A DNA stretch of 64,000 bases, taken from Pomacea canaliculata (taxonomy: Eukaryota; Mollusca; Gastropoda; Architaenioglossa; Ampullariidae). A program made the position numbers and the translations under genes. The DNA is taken from NCBI RefSeq assembly GCF_003073045.1, contig NC_037592.1:19115844-19179843 (forward strand), in the 5' to 3' direction. Positions 1 to 14,100 of this stretch are shown here, in pieces. Every line of letters starts with the position of its first letter. Position 1 is the first letter of the stretch. Below the pieces are notes generated by a model. It was not told where the DNA came from and did not search any database. It saw only the letters and a list, made by a program, of their open reading frames with translations.

Positions 1-3000
1 TTTCATGCAAGCATCACACATTTAAATATTAAATCTTTTAACAGAATGACGCGCAACTTGATGTGACCCATTCTAAATAAAGAAAATCACATGGTGTCAT
101 TGGATTTAAAATGTTATAAATACTAAAAAAAATAATCAATCAGTCAGATCAGTAAGAAAACCTTTTGTAGATATTGCACAACAAACACCTTTATTACTAT
201 GTCTGAATATTCGGCAGGCTAATGTAACATCTGTCGATGCCAATATCCAATACCCAAATTGTTGTTTCGCACCAAACACAGAGACTAAAAGCCATCCTTA
301 ATAGCTAACTGCATATCTGCCATTTTAGCTAACAGAATATAAATCGTGAATCCCAGGATTAGTCAATAAAAAGGCGACGGTGCCATCTCCAGCAACATGT
401 TTATATTTTACCACTGGTGCTTCCAAACCACAAGAATCTGAATTCACTGTTAGCCAGAGGAAGTATTAAATCAACATGTTTCCGAGTACTTTAGGGTCAT
501 TCAGTTATTGTTGACAATGAGAATGAACTGTGTTTATATTACATTAAAAGGTACAAAATACCTCAGAACTCACTCAGTAAGACCTAATAAAGCCAAAGGT
601 GGAATTACTAATATGTCATGTTATTATATTCCCCCTACATTGCATGTATGCTGAAAAACCTATAGAGATACTCTATTCTGCCATGGTGTTGTAACTATAT
701 GTCTATGCTCCTTCCATTATTAATCACTATGTAGACCGGATTATCTAATTATCCTATTTTAAGTCCCTTGCACATATTCCATATCGTTTTTCTTCAGCCT
801 TAATCAACGTCCTATCACCACACCTGTATCGTGACGCTTATCTCACATAAGCATAAGCTTACTCTTCCAACTCACAAAGAATAACTAAAAATGACAACAT
901 ATTAAACAGAAGATCCCAATTCAATAGCTCATAACATTAGCCTTTAATTATTAGAATCATTAAATGTTGATAAACACACCTTTAACAGCGCTTCAAAGTC
1001 ACAAACAATTTGAATGCACACTGAACAGCTAGTCAGATACAGAAATCGCCTTGTTACTCTCCGTATCACCATGAACATAGTTTTAGAGATCGTGAGTTAT
1101 AACAGGAAAATTATTTGCTGTAACTTCAAAATACTGAACCTGATACTACCTGACACAATTATTAGATTAAAAAAAGCATTTTTCATCAATATTCTTCTTC
1201 CTCCTTAAAAAACGTATCTGTATTTACCCTGTCAGAAATACAAGATTTACTTAACAAACTTCACTCTCCTGTTGACCAAAACAAACCTCTCCACTTCTCT
1301 ACCTCTACCCATACAAAGAAGCTGCCCGTCCTGGCAGCCTTGGATCACTTGTCACTGCACATGTCACATGAAGCAATCAATGGAGCTTTGCTTTGTTTTA
1401 GTTTTATTGCAACTCAGCAAGTGGGAAATACGTTATTGTCGGAAAAATAAGAAAAGCTTTGTGATACCACTGACCACCACTCAAAGACAAAAATTAAAAC
1501 ATACAACAATTCATAAAAAGATGTATGTAAAGATTTGTAGTTGACTGTTAGGACTTAACACCTTTCAATTTTCCATATGTATGCTACATGCATCTTTTGT
1601 TGCCATGTCTTTACTCATCTCAATTTTATCACCAACAAAAATAAAATATTTCAACAACTAAAATTCGCCAGATGGGAATGACAAACATGGTACAGATGCA
1701 TCGTGTAGTGGGTAAGTGTGTGAGAATAAAGTAGAAAAACAGACAACGATAAAACTTATAGATATGCATACAGATCATACAGCATATGCATACAGACACA
1801 AATCGAAATAGTTGAAAAAAAAAAAAACTGACTAACTCAGACCTAAAGACATTGAGAAACTGAGAGAGACTAACAGGGTTTGTAAGCATACTTTGTATTC
1901 TGATCTATAATTCAAATGATAGTGACAGACAGTGTTTACGAATGGTAAATGACTGGCATTCATGTTTCAGAAAGCTAATGAGCATCTTCTTAAGCATTAT
2001 CAGAAGCCAAACAGAAAAAAAACACAAAAATGATTCCTCCCCACAGAGAGATCTCTAACATGTAAATGCTATCGTGCTCCTTAACAATTACACCAACTGT
2101 ACTCCGCAGTGAACCATGCAGCCCAATTACTTGCTATGTAAAAAGGTCCGCCAAAGTTCCACAAATGAAGTTAAAAACAAACAGCCCTACTTTCAAAATA
2201 TAGACAAAAATATCTATTTGCTGCAACCGAAAACACAACAGATGAAATACATACTGACAAGAAGCTATGTCACATATCTATACCAATTACACCACATGCA
2301 TACTTCCTGGTCTGGAACAAACATGAAATTGCATCATATCATGAGACCAAATACAAATTCTTGTATCTCAAATTATGAGTACAAACACAATATCGAATGC
2401 TAGAATATATGATCAAAATGTACATTCAAAAAGAATGTATGTCTAATTGTCAAAACTTCCTGAGTAAAACATGGATTATAGTAGTTTCAACCCTATATAA
2501 CAATATCGACGGGCTATTGCTACAAAGTTCTAACAAAAGGTATAGTGCATTGTAAGCTGAATGCATCAATATTATATTTCAACATTGAAAGCTATACTAA
2601 CAGGCTCACAATCACTCTGCTTTGAGGCATGTTTCTTTTTTACAGCAGACTTTGAGCCGCCTTTCATGGTGGGTAAAGGCTATAAAATCAATTTTGTAAT
2701 TATTATAAAGTACATTGTATTACCATATTATTAAATCAATATTAAGATGCAAAATATAAAAAGAACATCACGATAAATGAATACAGCCCTCGACTCATTT
2801 CATCTTACACTAATAAAACTCTTTTGCATCAGTTGCAAAAACTATATCTAATGAAGATGAATTCAACCATACCTCTTAGCTCGTGTACTCCAATCTGCTG
2901 AAAACCTACAAGTTCCTACTAACCTCTCCTCTCTCAGCGAACTTGCATTTCTGGTGGGTGGGGAAACCTACGAATTAATCTGATTAATATGCCGCATTTA

Positions 3001-6000
3001 AAACCCATCGCCTTCATCAATCATGACTCACTAAAGCACTGCCGTATATAATGCTAGTCAACCTGATACACATCCATGTGACAATCTTTACTGTCTCTTC
3101 ACTCTGTGAAAAAATGAAAGACTCCAAACAATTCGAGAAAATAAAGTATAAAGACAAACTTTGACTCAATGGACTAAGTGGTCAAGTTTGGGAGCTTCCT
3201 GAGAACCAAAATGATAAAACCAGTGGTCTTATAATGGAAACACAATATGTTGATCACACTGGAAACACCACACCTGGCTCTCTTCATAACACTAATGACT
3301 GGGAGGCAGTTCCGCATTTCAGACAAACCCGATAACCAGTTAGTGCAAATGTCATGTCGCTGTCACTAGTCGGGCAGCCATCTTTACCGTCTATAATGAC
3401 AAGTATTCACTGCTGAAACGCTTCGAATGGGAAACCACTTGATCAACAGGAATCATCTCTTAACTGCTTCTTTCCCTAGAGAACATGGTCATGCCAACGC
3501 CGTCGAAAATGGCGATCATATAATCTACTACGTTCGCATCACTCCCTCTCAGTTGAATGAGCAATTTTTACCCCATCTCTATTAAATTTACAGTTCCACC
3601 TGAGTAAAATACAACTTATAGTAGAAAAGGTTGGAGAAAGAGGACGGGCAGCAGAAAACCACGGAAGAATTTGCTTTGGGTTCCACTGGTGTGTACGGTA
3701 ATTTAAATAAAAAAATCTGCATAAGTTGTGACGAGTCGCAGTTTGGCGAAATATGGCGAAGGAATTATCTCTCTATAGCTATAAATACCTTTCATACCTT
3801 ACTAGATTCATTCTATAGCCATACGTACAATGCATTATATTTATACAAAGACTGCACATTCTATAATAGGTTAGAGACGAGAAAAAAACTCGTCAAAAAC
3901 CAACAGTGTCTCATTATAATTATACTCAGACGTCACTATCCCAAATCATTTTATATTTAAAATAATTCTTATTTTCGTAAAACTACACAGTTGAAACGTA
4001 AAACGTTCCGGAACGAGCTGACATCAGTTTGATATGGAGAAAGTAATGTCAAAACGATCTACCAATTCAGTGCCCTCGAAACCATAGCCTTACATTCATT
4101 AGCTTGCCGGAATCGAGTGTCTCTATAATCTTGGAAGCAATCGCAAAAAAAAAAAGCCAGCCAACTACTGTACTGACGAGCAGTTGAATCAGCCTTGTTT
4201 GAGACCGATTTTCGGCGCCTCAGATAAAAATAAACAACGTAACTTCTATCCACGAAGCTCTCGTTCCATCCTAATAGCAATCACATGCATAGGAAAGCCG
4301 GATGTCGTGCCACTTGTCAGGGAACCAAACTGTATTGTAATTCTACGAATTTCTGTTCGGCTTTAGCTTTAACTGAATCTTTTAATACCGCAATGTACTT
4401 GATCTGTTCGGCATCGACTATTATACTTCATCACGCAGTCATAAACGGCTTACTCTCCCGTCACAGTACTACGTCTGTTACCAACGCTCACCAACACTCT
4501 TATAGCTGATACGCGCCCTCTTAATTCGTCGTATGCGAACGTATTTTTATCCAGCACTCGATAAACCGAACTCCCTACATTGCTTGCTTAATTCGCTCCC
4601 CTCGCATGCCTTCTTCACCACAAAACCAGAAACATTAAGGTACGGAACTTGCCATGCACGTCTGGTCGATTAAGAGCTAGGAAAGGACCTCGCCACCCCG
4701 CCTTCCTTTCGTCTCTTCTCATCAACTGATATTTCCATCGTCCTCGCATTCAGAACTATACAGACTATGTCGTCATGCATTTCAATTGTTTGTAAGTACC
4801 TGCCCTGATTATTTCTCCTAACTGCTCTTTCTCTTACTTCCAGCTGAATCAACTCTGCTCCTGTCTGATATCGGTCTCCTTACATTCTGTCACAAAAACA
4901 CATATGCATCCACAGAAGTTTTAAGGTTATTGCTTGCCAAAAAAACATGGAACTTCTCGATCACTTGCTCCATGTCCGCACAACTCCCACTTTTCGAATC
5001 CTATAGCCTACAATAACGGCACTGAAAACGCACCCTCTTCCGTAAACTATTACCTAGCAACACCTCTCCAATAATAGCTAGTCCTTTTTCACGCCTTCCT
5101 TTTGCAATATCATGACTCTCATTCTTTTATTAAATTGGTCCCTCTTTGTGTTTCTGTCGTTAGCTTTTACTTCTCGTTTCAGTACGGCTGTTCATTCTTT
5201 TATAGCTCATATGTCATTTGTGTTCAGTCCCCCGTTTGCTGTGCGATGTTTTTTCTTGTTCTAAAGCCCCTCATAGGCAATATAGTATCCTTACGATGGT
5301 GCGTAATGCGTTTACAAATTTGCATTTATTATATATACGTACTATGCCAAATACCACAGAACGCCACACCATAGTTCAGACACGACTGGATTATCATTCT
5401 TTAAGTATAAGAAATAAAATGGTTAGCTAACTAATGCATTCAAGCTGAAGTTTGAATTGTAATACATATTAAAATGCATTAATCATATATGCATTGTATA
5501 GCTATAGAAGAATTCTATAAGTGAATTACATTGTACAGCTTGAGGAAAATTACGAGGAAAATTCCCCTCTTGCGCCCCAATAAAATATATGTGCATGCAT
5601 CTAATTATACGGTACACTTATCAATATCGTCTGTGTCGCTGCCACAGCTGCTTTCTCGTTAACTGTTTTACGATACGAGAATATATAGATTACTTCCACG
5701 CACACCTTGGATTTGATACATGAAAGAAAACCTTTACAGAATGCAAAAATAATGTTAAGAAGCTAAATAACATTACCTGATAACAAAGGAAGATGTTTCA
5801 TACAGCAAGCGTCACAATTACATATTTTTGCGATTGTCAAATCTTGTGATCTGTAAGAAAATTACCACGACAGCACAAAACATTGATCTCGTCATCATCT
5901 CTAGCGGTGGTATTCAGTACAACAGTCTTTTTGCCTCACTTCTTGCTGACACATATATATATATATGGTCCTGAATTGCAAACCTGCCGTACCTCCTCCA

Positions 6001-8169
6001 AGACAAGACTATACATATCAACAGTCCAGTTTTGTTTTATTGACAATCACCAAGTGACACGTTGGACTTACAACCACTGGACACGTACCGATAGTAGCAA
6101 TCGAGTGCACGCCTCATCTTTTCCTCTTCTAGCTTTCTTTTGTCTTTATTTTTCTTTTTTTTTTTTTTTCTTTTTTTTTTTTTTTCTTTTTCTTTTTTAC
6201 TCTCTTTTTTTATCAGTAAAGGTTCCATCTGCTCTCTTGTCACGACGGTTACCCGTCACATAAATCAGAGGTCATGCACCTGCAGAACACGTAAAAATTC
6301 CATGTCTTAGATAAATTAGACACGTTCATTTATGTTGATTACAAACTATAAAAGTGCTTCTTACTTCTAGACTTATACGCGTGTCATTACGCCGCTTCAA
6401 ACCTAAAACACAATTCTTGTGCGCAAAATCGATACCACTCAAGTACGTTCTAATTTGCTGATCTAGATGTCAGTCTCATGCAGCGCAGTCGCGTATGAAC
6501 TGAGTCTGTAAGTTTGTTTGGACACGTTCAGCCATTGCAGCCACTAATTGTCTTCGAAACTCGCAAGGTCACACCTATATATACGTATATCGTCTCAGTC
6601 TTCGGTGGATTCAAGGAAGATGTCATTCAAAAAACGTCTTTAGGTTGCTTTCTCACTTTCTAATCTGAACATTCTATGTTTCTTTATAAACTCCTCCACC
6701 TCAATGTGAATCACGTTTCGTAAAATAATAAACGACTAATCCGCAGATTAGAAATCTTAGATTAGTAAATCGCTAGAAAATCAGATAACGAATTTTAAAA
6801 TAAGTTAATATTTTTCACACTGGTTTAAGATGAGATCGTTTTAAAGAGAGATTTACCTCAGTTCGCACTCAAGAAGTGGAAGTATGCTAACAGTTTCCAA
6901 GACCGTATTAATCCTGGTCTGGAAAAGCAGGTAACCTAGAAAACAGTCTTTTTGAACTATTCATTTTTAAAGTATCAAACTGAAAACACTGGTAACAGCT
7001 AGCGAGTCTTCCTGACAAAAGCAGTATATGCGGCGCGCGTGCTTGTAACACTCAGTTTCTTACGTCACAATGTCGAGGCAAGGTGATGTCATGCAGGGAA
7101 GAAACGACGAAGTCAAACAAAAAGCTTTAGATGACGGCGTTCAGAACAAAATCAATGATGTTCAAGCGCCTCATTTATAAAGTACGATAATTTTTACTAA
7201 TGTTGCACACGTAACAGAACTCAAAATGGCAGTCACATCATCGCTATAAGAACGGGAATGTAGTTACCGGCTATTGACGAACACGCTTGATTGAAACTCA
7301 TGCTAATAAGACCTACATTAAAAGGCAATCTCTGCGCTCACAACGCAGTTAGAGCTTGTCAAAGAAACACAATAATTGTAAATAGTTCGTCGAACAGGAA
7401 AATCAATAATCAGAATCTCATCACCTCATGAACACAGAAAGCAAAGACCAAATGATCTGTAGTGGAAGTCCTTTAATTGAGTAGCTCTATAGCAGCCTCT
7501 CCTGCAAATGCGACGCTAATGTATCGTGCAGTTACTAAACAATAAATATAAATCAATCAATTCAAATCTATGTTTATGTATGTTATAAAGGTTGTCACTA
7601 AGAATTTTTGTGGAAATCATCCTTATAACTCTCTCCCAACCCCCCCATGTTTATGTTCACTTCATTTAAAGTCTGCATAACTTTAAAAAACTCCACGATT
7701 TTAATCACCGTATTTCTATACGAAACAAGGCAATCAGTGTCGTATGTATGGCAGATTAGGTTATTTTAGCTTATTGTACGACTCAAATTAGGTAAATTAT
7801 GTGACGTCATTTAAGAGTATATTGAACAAAATATTAATAAGCGAATCCAGCATAAAACCATTGTGCTCTTCTCGCAGTGGAAATAATTACCAATGGGCGG
7901 AATTGTTAAGGTCAGCTCCGGATTTGCTGTCATGATGACAAGTATTACACTTGCTGTGATCTGCTGTCCATATACTGTCACTGTAGAACCGCCGATTAGG
8001 AAACTAGTCCGTTTTAGCAGGACGTAATTAACCACCCGCTCATTGATGAGTCCTGATGGCAGATTTATGTAACAATCAACATTATTGTTTTGATAATCCA
8101 ACGAAATTCTTTGTTTTCTCCTTTATTCTGGTGATCACATAACCTGTCACCTGAGAGTCTGGACTAGCT
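1..8169. other. Gene-free AT-rich flank
   Basis: I see no supportable gene here. Open frames are short, lack family motifs and are not bounded by convincing splice sites. The stretch is AT-rich with small homopolymer and dinucleotide runs. The region at about 4500-5100 is less AT-rich and may be an eroded repeat, but nothing in it can be named. It lies downstream of the 3' end of proton channel copy A. Confidence 0.6.
6143..6212. repeat. T-rich low-complexity tract
   Basis: Long runs of T interrupted by single C residues. It gives spurious Phe-rich (plus) and Lys/Glu-rich (minus) open frames; no coding function is supported. Confidence 0.85.
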
Positions 8170-8190
8170 TCAGAGTGGAGTGATCTCATT
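8170..8190 (-). CDS. HVCN1: Hv1 copy A exon 9: last six residues and stop
   Basis: After a ttttcttttgcag acceptor the sequence reads NEITPL and then TGA. Thr at position -2 and Leu at 0 fit a class I PDZ ligand. Copy B has an equivalent seven-codon exon ending VTRL. The parallel between the copies is the main support for such a tiny exon. Confidence 0.5.
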   Translation of the reverse strand, partial: NEITPL

Positions 8191-11100
8191 CTGCAAAAGA
8201 AAATATAAATTCTGTGTGACCAATTCTTTGTTTGCCTTGTTTGACAATTTTATGTCTGATAACGAAACCGTTTCTGTGACCATCAAGTTGCGTCAACATT
8301 TAAAAACAAAACAATGTTTTAAAAATATAACCAAATAATTGCATTTAGTTATTATTGTAAAAAATTAGTACAGAAGGTGCAACAGCGAAACCTAACATTT
8401 GCATCTATGTGACGATGTCAGATTAGGGATTAAAACAGGGGAAATGGCTTTCTGCTCCTTACCTGCTGCGCCATGACTTCATGGGACTAAACAGAGAAAG
8501 AAACCTCTTTGACTACTTGCATAGTCAGCTAACACTCAGACGCTGCACCAAGCCACTGGTGGTCTCCCTACCACTGTCAGCTCTCAATGCACTCCCACTG
8601 AGGTGTTCTCACATTGCAGACCATCGTATCCTTGTTTTTGAAGACGTTGACATTCCAGCTTCAGGTTGACATTCTCGCTCTCGAAGACAGATCGTCCAGC
8701 CCGTCTGCTGTGCTTTCGTTGTCACTGGTGCATGTAACCCACTTCGCTGTTCCGCTTCCTGTCGATAGTAATCGCGTCTGCTGATCCAGGGTTGTAGACC
8801 CAGAGTATGTTGACCGCACGTTGAGTCGTTGCTGATGTGAGGTCAACGCGACAGTCCGGTTCATCGTCGGAGCTGGCATCCATGGTGTACAGCGAAGGAT
8901 GCGAACCTAATGCACTGATGGGTCAAGCGGCGGCTTTCTCCATGGACTCGGCACCAGGCTGCTCCTGCGTCTGCCGTTCACGACCTGTTCCGGGCGGAAA
9001 ACACATATCGCATACAAGGCTATGATGAAGAACTCATTAAAAAGCCCTTTGATTCTAAGAACTTCCTCGTTTGTGCAGTCGCTGTGGACTCTCGCATTAT
9101 GCATAGGTGGTGTGTTTAGGTACATGGTCAGGGTGTGGTGGAAAGAAAATGAGATGGCGATGTTGTAGCGATATAATGCATTAAGAAAAATAAAGACCAG
9201 CAGCTTTTAATTAACATTAACGTCTAGGTGTAACACAAGAGTCAAATCTTTAAAACCAGCCAGCCAGTCTCATCGCTGCTCATCACGAGGCTCGCATTAC
9301 ATACCTGTTAGCCCGCATGCGTTGATCTCGTTTTCTGTAGCCCCGTACTTCCGGCACAGACCTTGCAGCTGCTTCACCTCAGTCTGCAGACAACAAAAGC
9401 ATGACAATAATTCACATTATGCACTCACAACAAATGTGAGCACGGCTGACACCTGCAGATATCCTGTCATCACTCTGGTCCTCATTACCGACACTTTGAG
9501 CTTGGCAACGCGAAAAGAAAATTATAACTCGCTTCAGGCACCATTCATGGTGAGTGACGAACACTACCTGTCTAGCCTTATAAGAAAGGTTTCAGCCAAA
9601 CCAGCTTCTAAGAATTTAGAAATTCTAAATCTGACACATTTGTAATGGTTTGTATTATCGTATACACACGTCTGTCTGAGAGCTATACGTCTGTGAAGAG
9701 AACTGTTTAATTTAAGCAGACTGCTACCATTAGAGTTTTATGTGTATTCTTGTGTACTGCGTGCGCACGTATGTAAGTCTTTACCTTGTATGATGTGGCT
9801 TTGAGAGTTGTCTCCTTACTCCGTTTAGCGGACAGCCGCAGCCTCTGCTTTATGATTTTTAACTGCACGTGGTCCTTCTCCTGGATGACCAGCACGAAAC
9901 CTGATGAGACACGGTGTCACGTAAGTGCATTTTCACCACTTGGTTGGATTATAAGTACTGTATATGATATGCAGTGGCGTAACCGAAAAGCATTCAAGTA
10001 AATGTGTGCAAATGTTTAAAAAAATTGAAATTCGAGTGAGGGGATATGTTCAAAAACAAGTTTACGGTAAAAAAAAAGAGAGATAGGTCATTCTCTGGAG
10101 ACTCAGAGAAGTCTGCGTGGCGAAACAAATTACTCACTATTTACAATCCTGACCACACGCCACGGAAGTATATATATCAATAATGTGGCAGCTTCTTCTC
10201 GTGGTTGATCCCAGATGCCTTGCCAGAAGTAGACGTCAAGAACCCATGAGGAAGACACGATGAAGGCATCAAACACCTGTTGACAAGATAACCGTCGTCT
10301 AGTAACGCTAAACTACATTTACATCTCTAAAGCTCTATTTTTTGTTTAAATATATCAGTCTTCAGTTTTAGCTAATACTGCATGTACTAGACAATCTGAC
10401 CATTAGTAAAAGCTTTGTCTTATTTTAAACATAGCTTCTTTGATCCAAGCGATAAAGTTTATTTTCACCTCTCCTCAATGCCAAAGGCATATTTATCAAC
10501 GCATAAATACAACAGAAAAAGAAAGATTTAAGGACTGTTTTTGCCAAAAATGCCTTCCAAAAACTGAATATTATTGTTAGTGTCACATACACAAAACTTT
10601 CATTGTTGACAAATACTATACTGTTTTATGATAAAAATTCTGCACAGGTAAGTATATAAATTGTTTAAACTACAAAACATTACCTCCAGCTTGTGATGAA
10701 GCATTTTCTTCCCCATCGCAATTACTTTCAGGAGAGTCTGAAACAAACACATACAATATATATATATTATCACGAATGTGTTTATGCATGAAGTGGTATG
10801 CCTCATCGAATCCGCTTATACACGTTTCGTTAAGCAGTTAAATATAAATTTCTGTTATCGACACAAAATTATTAGTGCTGAATAAGGATGTGTTATGTTT
10901 GCGCATGCGTGCCTCATGAAAGGTCCAAGTATTCTACTTTTTGGGAAACGATAGAGATGGTATTGCCTTATTCAAAAATAACTGTTCGGTTGGTCATGTC
11001 CTCGCAGGAAACGTTATTATATAATTCTCTGTGGTATGTAACTGGTCGTACAGCCAATTTCTCATAACTTATCACGGTAAAGGTGTATAACTGGAAAATG

Positions 11101-14100
11101 GACAGAATCTATTCTACTATCTTTGCATAAAAAAGGAGGCTTAAACAGTCCTGGGAATTTTCGAGGAATATGTCTATGTGCTGTGGAAATGCTAGGGAAG
11201 ATGACATTTATTTTGTACTTGTCTGCCCATCCTTAGGTAGCCTAAGAATGAAAATTAGCGATTCGTAAATATTGTAGATACGAAGTATATTCAGACTTTT
11301 GTTGCTTTTTTCATAAAAATTAAAATTATGAAAATTACATGCAGAAGATTGTGTATTTTGTGTATAAAGAGCAGTGTCCTCAGTGGAAAGACATTCATCG
11401 TATCACTTAACAGATTTAAAATCTTGCCTTTATGCTGTATCATGTTATGTACATCGTTTTCGTGTTATTCTACACGCTGCATACACTTTTAAAGAGGCCA
11501 AGGCCCTACTTAATAAAGAAATAAATAAAAATTATTTCCCTGATGTGTGTGAATATCTGTTTCATGTAATGGCCGATGCATTTCAATTCACACTACCCTT
11601 CACAACATCAATTATTTTTCAGACGTCTTTTCTGTTTATAATTTTATGTTCTCAAGAAAAGCACGTCTTCGATACGATGATAAATCGATGAATAAAGGAC
11701 CGAAGATGGAATTCCCAGTTTAGGAAAAAATAAAGCGCTAAGTGGCATTTGAGTTATAAAGCTCAGCTAAAGCTCATGTGACCATGCACGTGATCACTGC
11801 AACTTACGTGCAACTTACCTCCAGAAGAAGGAAGGAGAGGATTACCATCGACCCGATGTGAAATGAGTGAGTAAGGTGGTTCAGCATTTGATCGTGTTTA
11901 TCCAAACGCTTGTTGGCCGCTCTTCGGTGCCTAATGTTTGCCAATGGTTGTTTGAAGATTCCAATAGTCATGTGCTCATCGCTTGAGTTACCAGGAATTG
12001 GTGAGGAATCACCTGTCATGTTGTCTGACTTTGTAAAGATCCTGTCATGACTAATGTTCTTACTAAGAGAACTGAGCAGGATGTCCTTTCGATGTGACGC
12101 CAATTTATCGTTGATGTCCTGCAGGTCTTCCACCGTCGAATTCAAGAAAGGAAGGTTTTCCTTTAGCAATGGCGTTAGAGTACCGTTAAGTTCCTTCCAA
12201 TTAGTTAGAGTCTCTGTGAAAAGATTAAAAAAACACAATTACCAGGTAACAGCACACAAGTATTTCGCTAGATTTCTGAATGAGCTCTTGTGGTGGCGGA
12301 AAAAGACAATTTTGGGACACCTGGAGCTGTATTCTGAAGATTGATTGCTCTACAAATAATGTGGCTGCATGTGTATAATGCATGTTCCTTCCTGATACTT
12401 CCTCGATACTCAAAATAGGTTAAACGCAATAAAAGTTTTTCTCAGATTCATAAATAGAGATTGAAATAAATATAGAAACCACTAGCTTATATATGAATAA
12501 TATTACTAAGCAAGAATACTACTAACGTATAATATCAAATTATATGTAAATATTATATGTACAGGAATTATAGGTAAATATGTATAATTATATAATTATA
12601 TATATAAGAATACCAGTGATTGTAATAGTTCTTTGTTTTAGTTTAGAATACCTTTTTATCTAAATTATGTAAAAAATTTGTACATTAGACTATGTAATTA
12701 TTAATGTTAATTTTTGGTAATTTATAACTAATATCTAAACTTTAAAATCAGACTCTGTTTGAGGTTGGGGGGAAATTTTCAAGCAAAAGAAATGGAACAA
12801 TTTTTATTTCTGCGTTCTCCACGGGGCTATGAAAATGAATTTGATTTTTGTATTGTGGAATTCACATGATGTTTTCTTCCAAAGTTGGTTTTAATTACAT
12901 CAGCTTGGTATTTTGGGGAGGTGGCTAAGGAGGCAGATAACACAAAGTAAATTCATCTGCTGTTTTGGAGAGATGGAGTCTTTAGAAGATGATATCGCGC
13001 ATTAGAAGGAAAAAAAAACTAAGTTTTTGCTGTGGGTTGGTTGCTTTTCTACCCTCATTTATGACTGTATAAAAACCTTTTACAGAATAATAATCAAATC
13101 TCGCAAAGCATATTTACCTGAAATGCATAAACATGATTGCACAGTATAATCGCAGACCGTTAAGCTGCAGTTCACATTTATGCTAATAATGTATATTTTC
13201 CTCTAGTCCAGTGTTGTGTACTTTTTCGTTACTTTTATTGTTAGAAAGTCACAAATACTCTTAGAAAGGATCCGAACTTGCCTGAAGTATTGTACATCAA
13301 ATTTTTAACATTTCTATCAACATCGGCAAAGTCACAAAAAGAAACTAGAAACAGCGTGGCCTGTCCTCTTGACTTTTTCTTTTTTTTAATTCGCCAACGA
13401 TATCCCAGGTGTTCGTCCACTCATGCGTGAAGGAGATGGAGATTTGTGGGGAGAAACAGAGGAGCATTGTGAGTTAGGACTGAATTACAAATCACGCACT
13501 CGCTGTGGGTGTGTCACCTATTCTGTATCTACTTTATACCCAACACAGCACAGGCCTGCTTCAAGGAAACTGCCATCTGTTAAATATGAAATGAAAGCAC
13601 AAATGGTATGCAAATGTGAGTGACAAGAGCTCAGTTTTTGACCAGTTGCTTTTCGTAATTTTTTAGTAGCTTCTTCATGGCTGAGGACTGATTGTATTGT
13701 AGGATTTTTTTCAAGATTCAAGATTCTTTATTCCTTACGCCTCTCCAGTGTCCTGATATATTTAAAATTTAGTCTTCCGCTTCACATACAATGTAAAGCC
13801 TATAAATGCTTTCATCTGTTACAGCAGAGTACCTCCGACCTAAGCCTGTGTGCGCGAGCAGCCTGCCCTGCCCTCTTGCCCTGCCCTGCCCTGCCAGCAG
13901 CGGGGCACGCCCTTGCTATGCGAGTAGCGTAGTCTTGTCCAGCTCGGCGTCACCTCGTTTTGTCCCGCAAATAAATCAGTTGTAACGTTTTGACAATGAG
14001 AAATGACGATGACAAATGACACACACACATCTTAGCATTCTTGTGTCTTACCATTCACAATGAGAAGGTCGCAGATGACCTGGCCCATGACACAGGCGGC

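Noticed and set aside
9322-9645. Plus-strand frames at 9322 and 58843 that start with the same 24 residues
   Set aside because: They are the antisense of the conserved Hv1 coiled-coil exon in copies A and B; the similarity reflects paralogy of the minus-strand exon.
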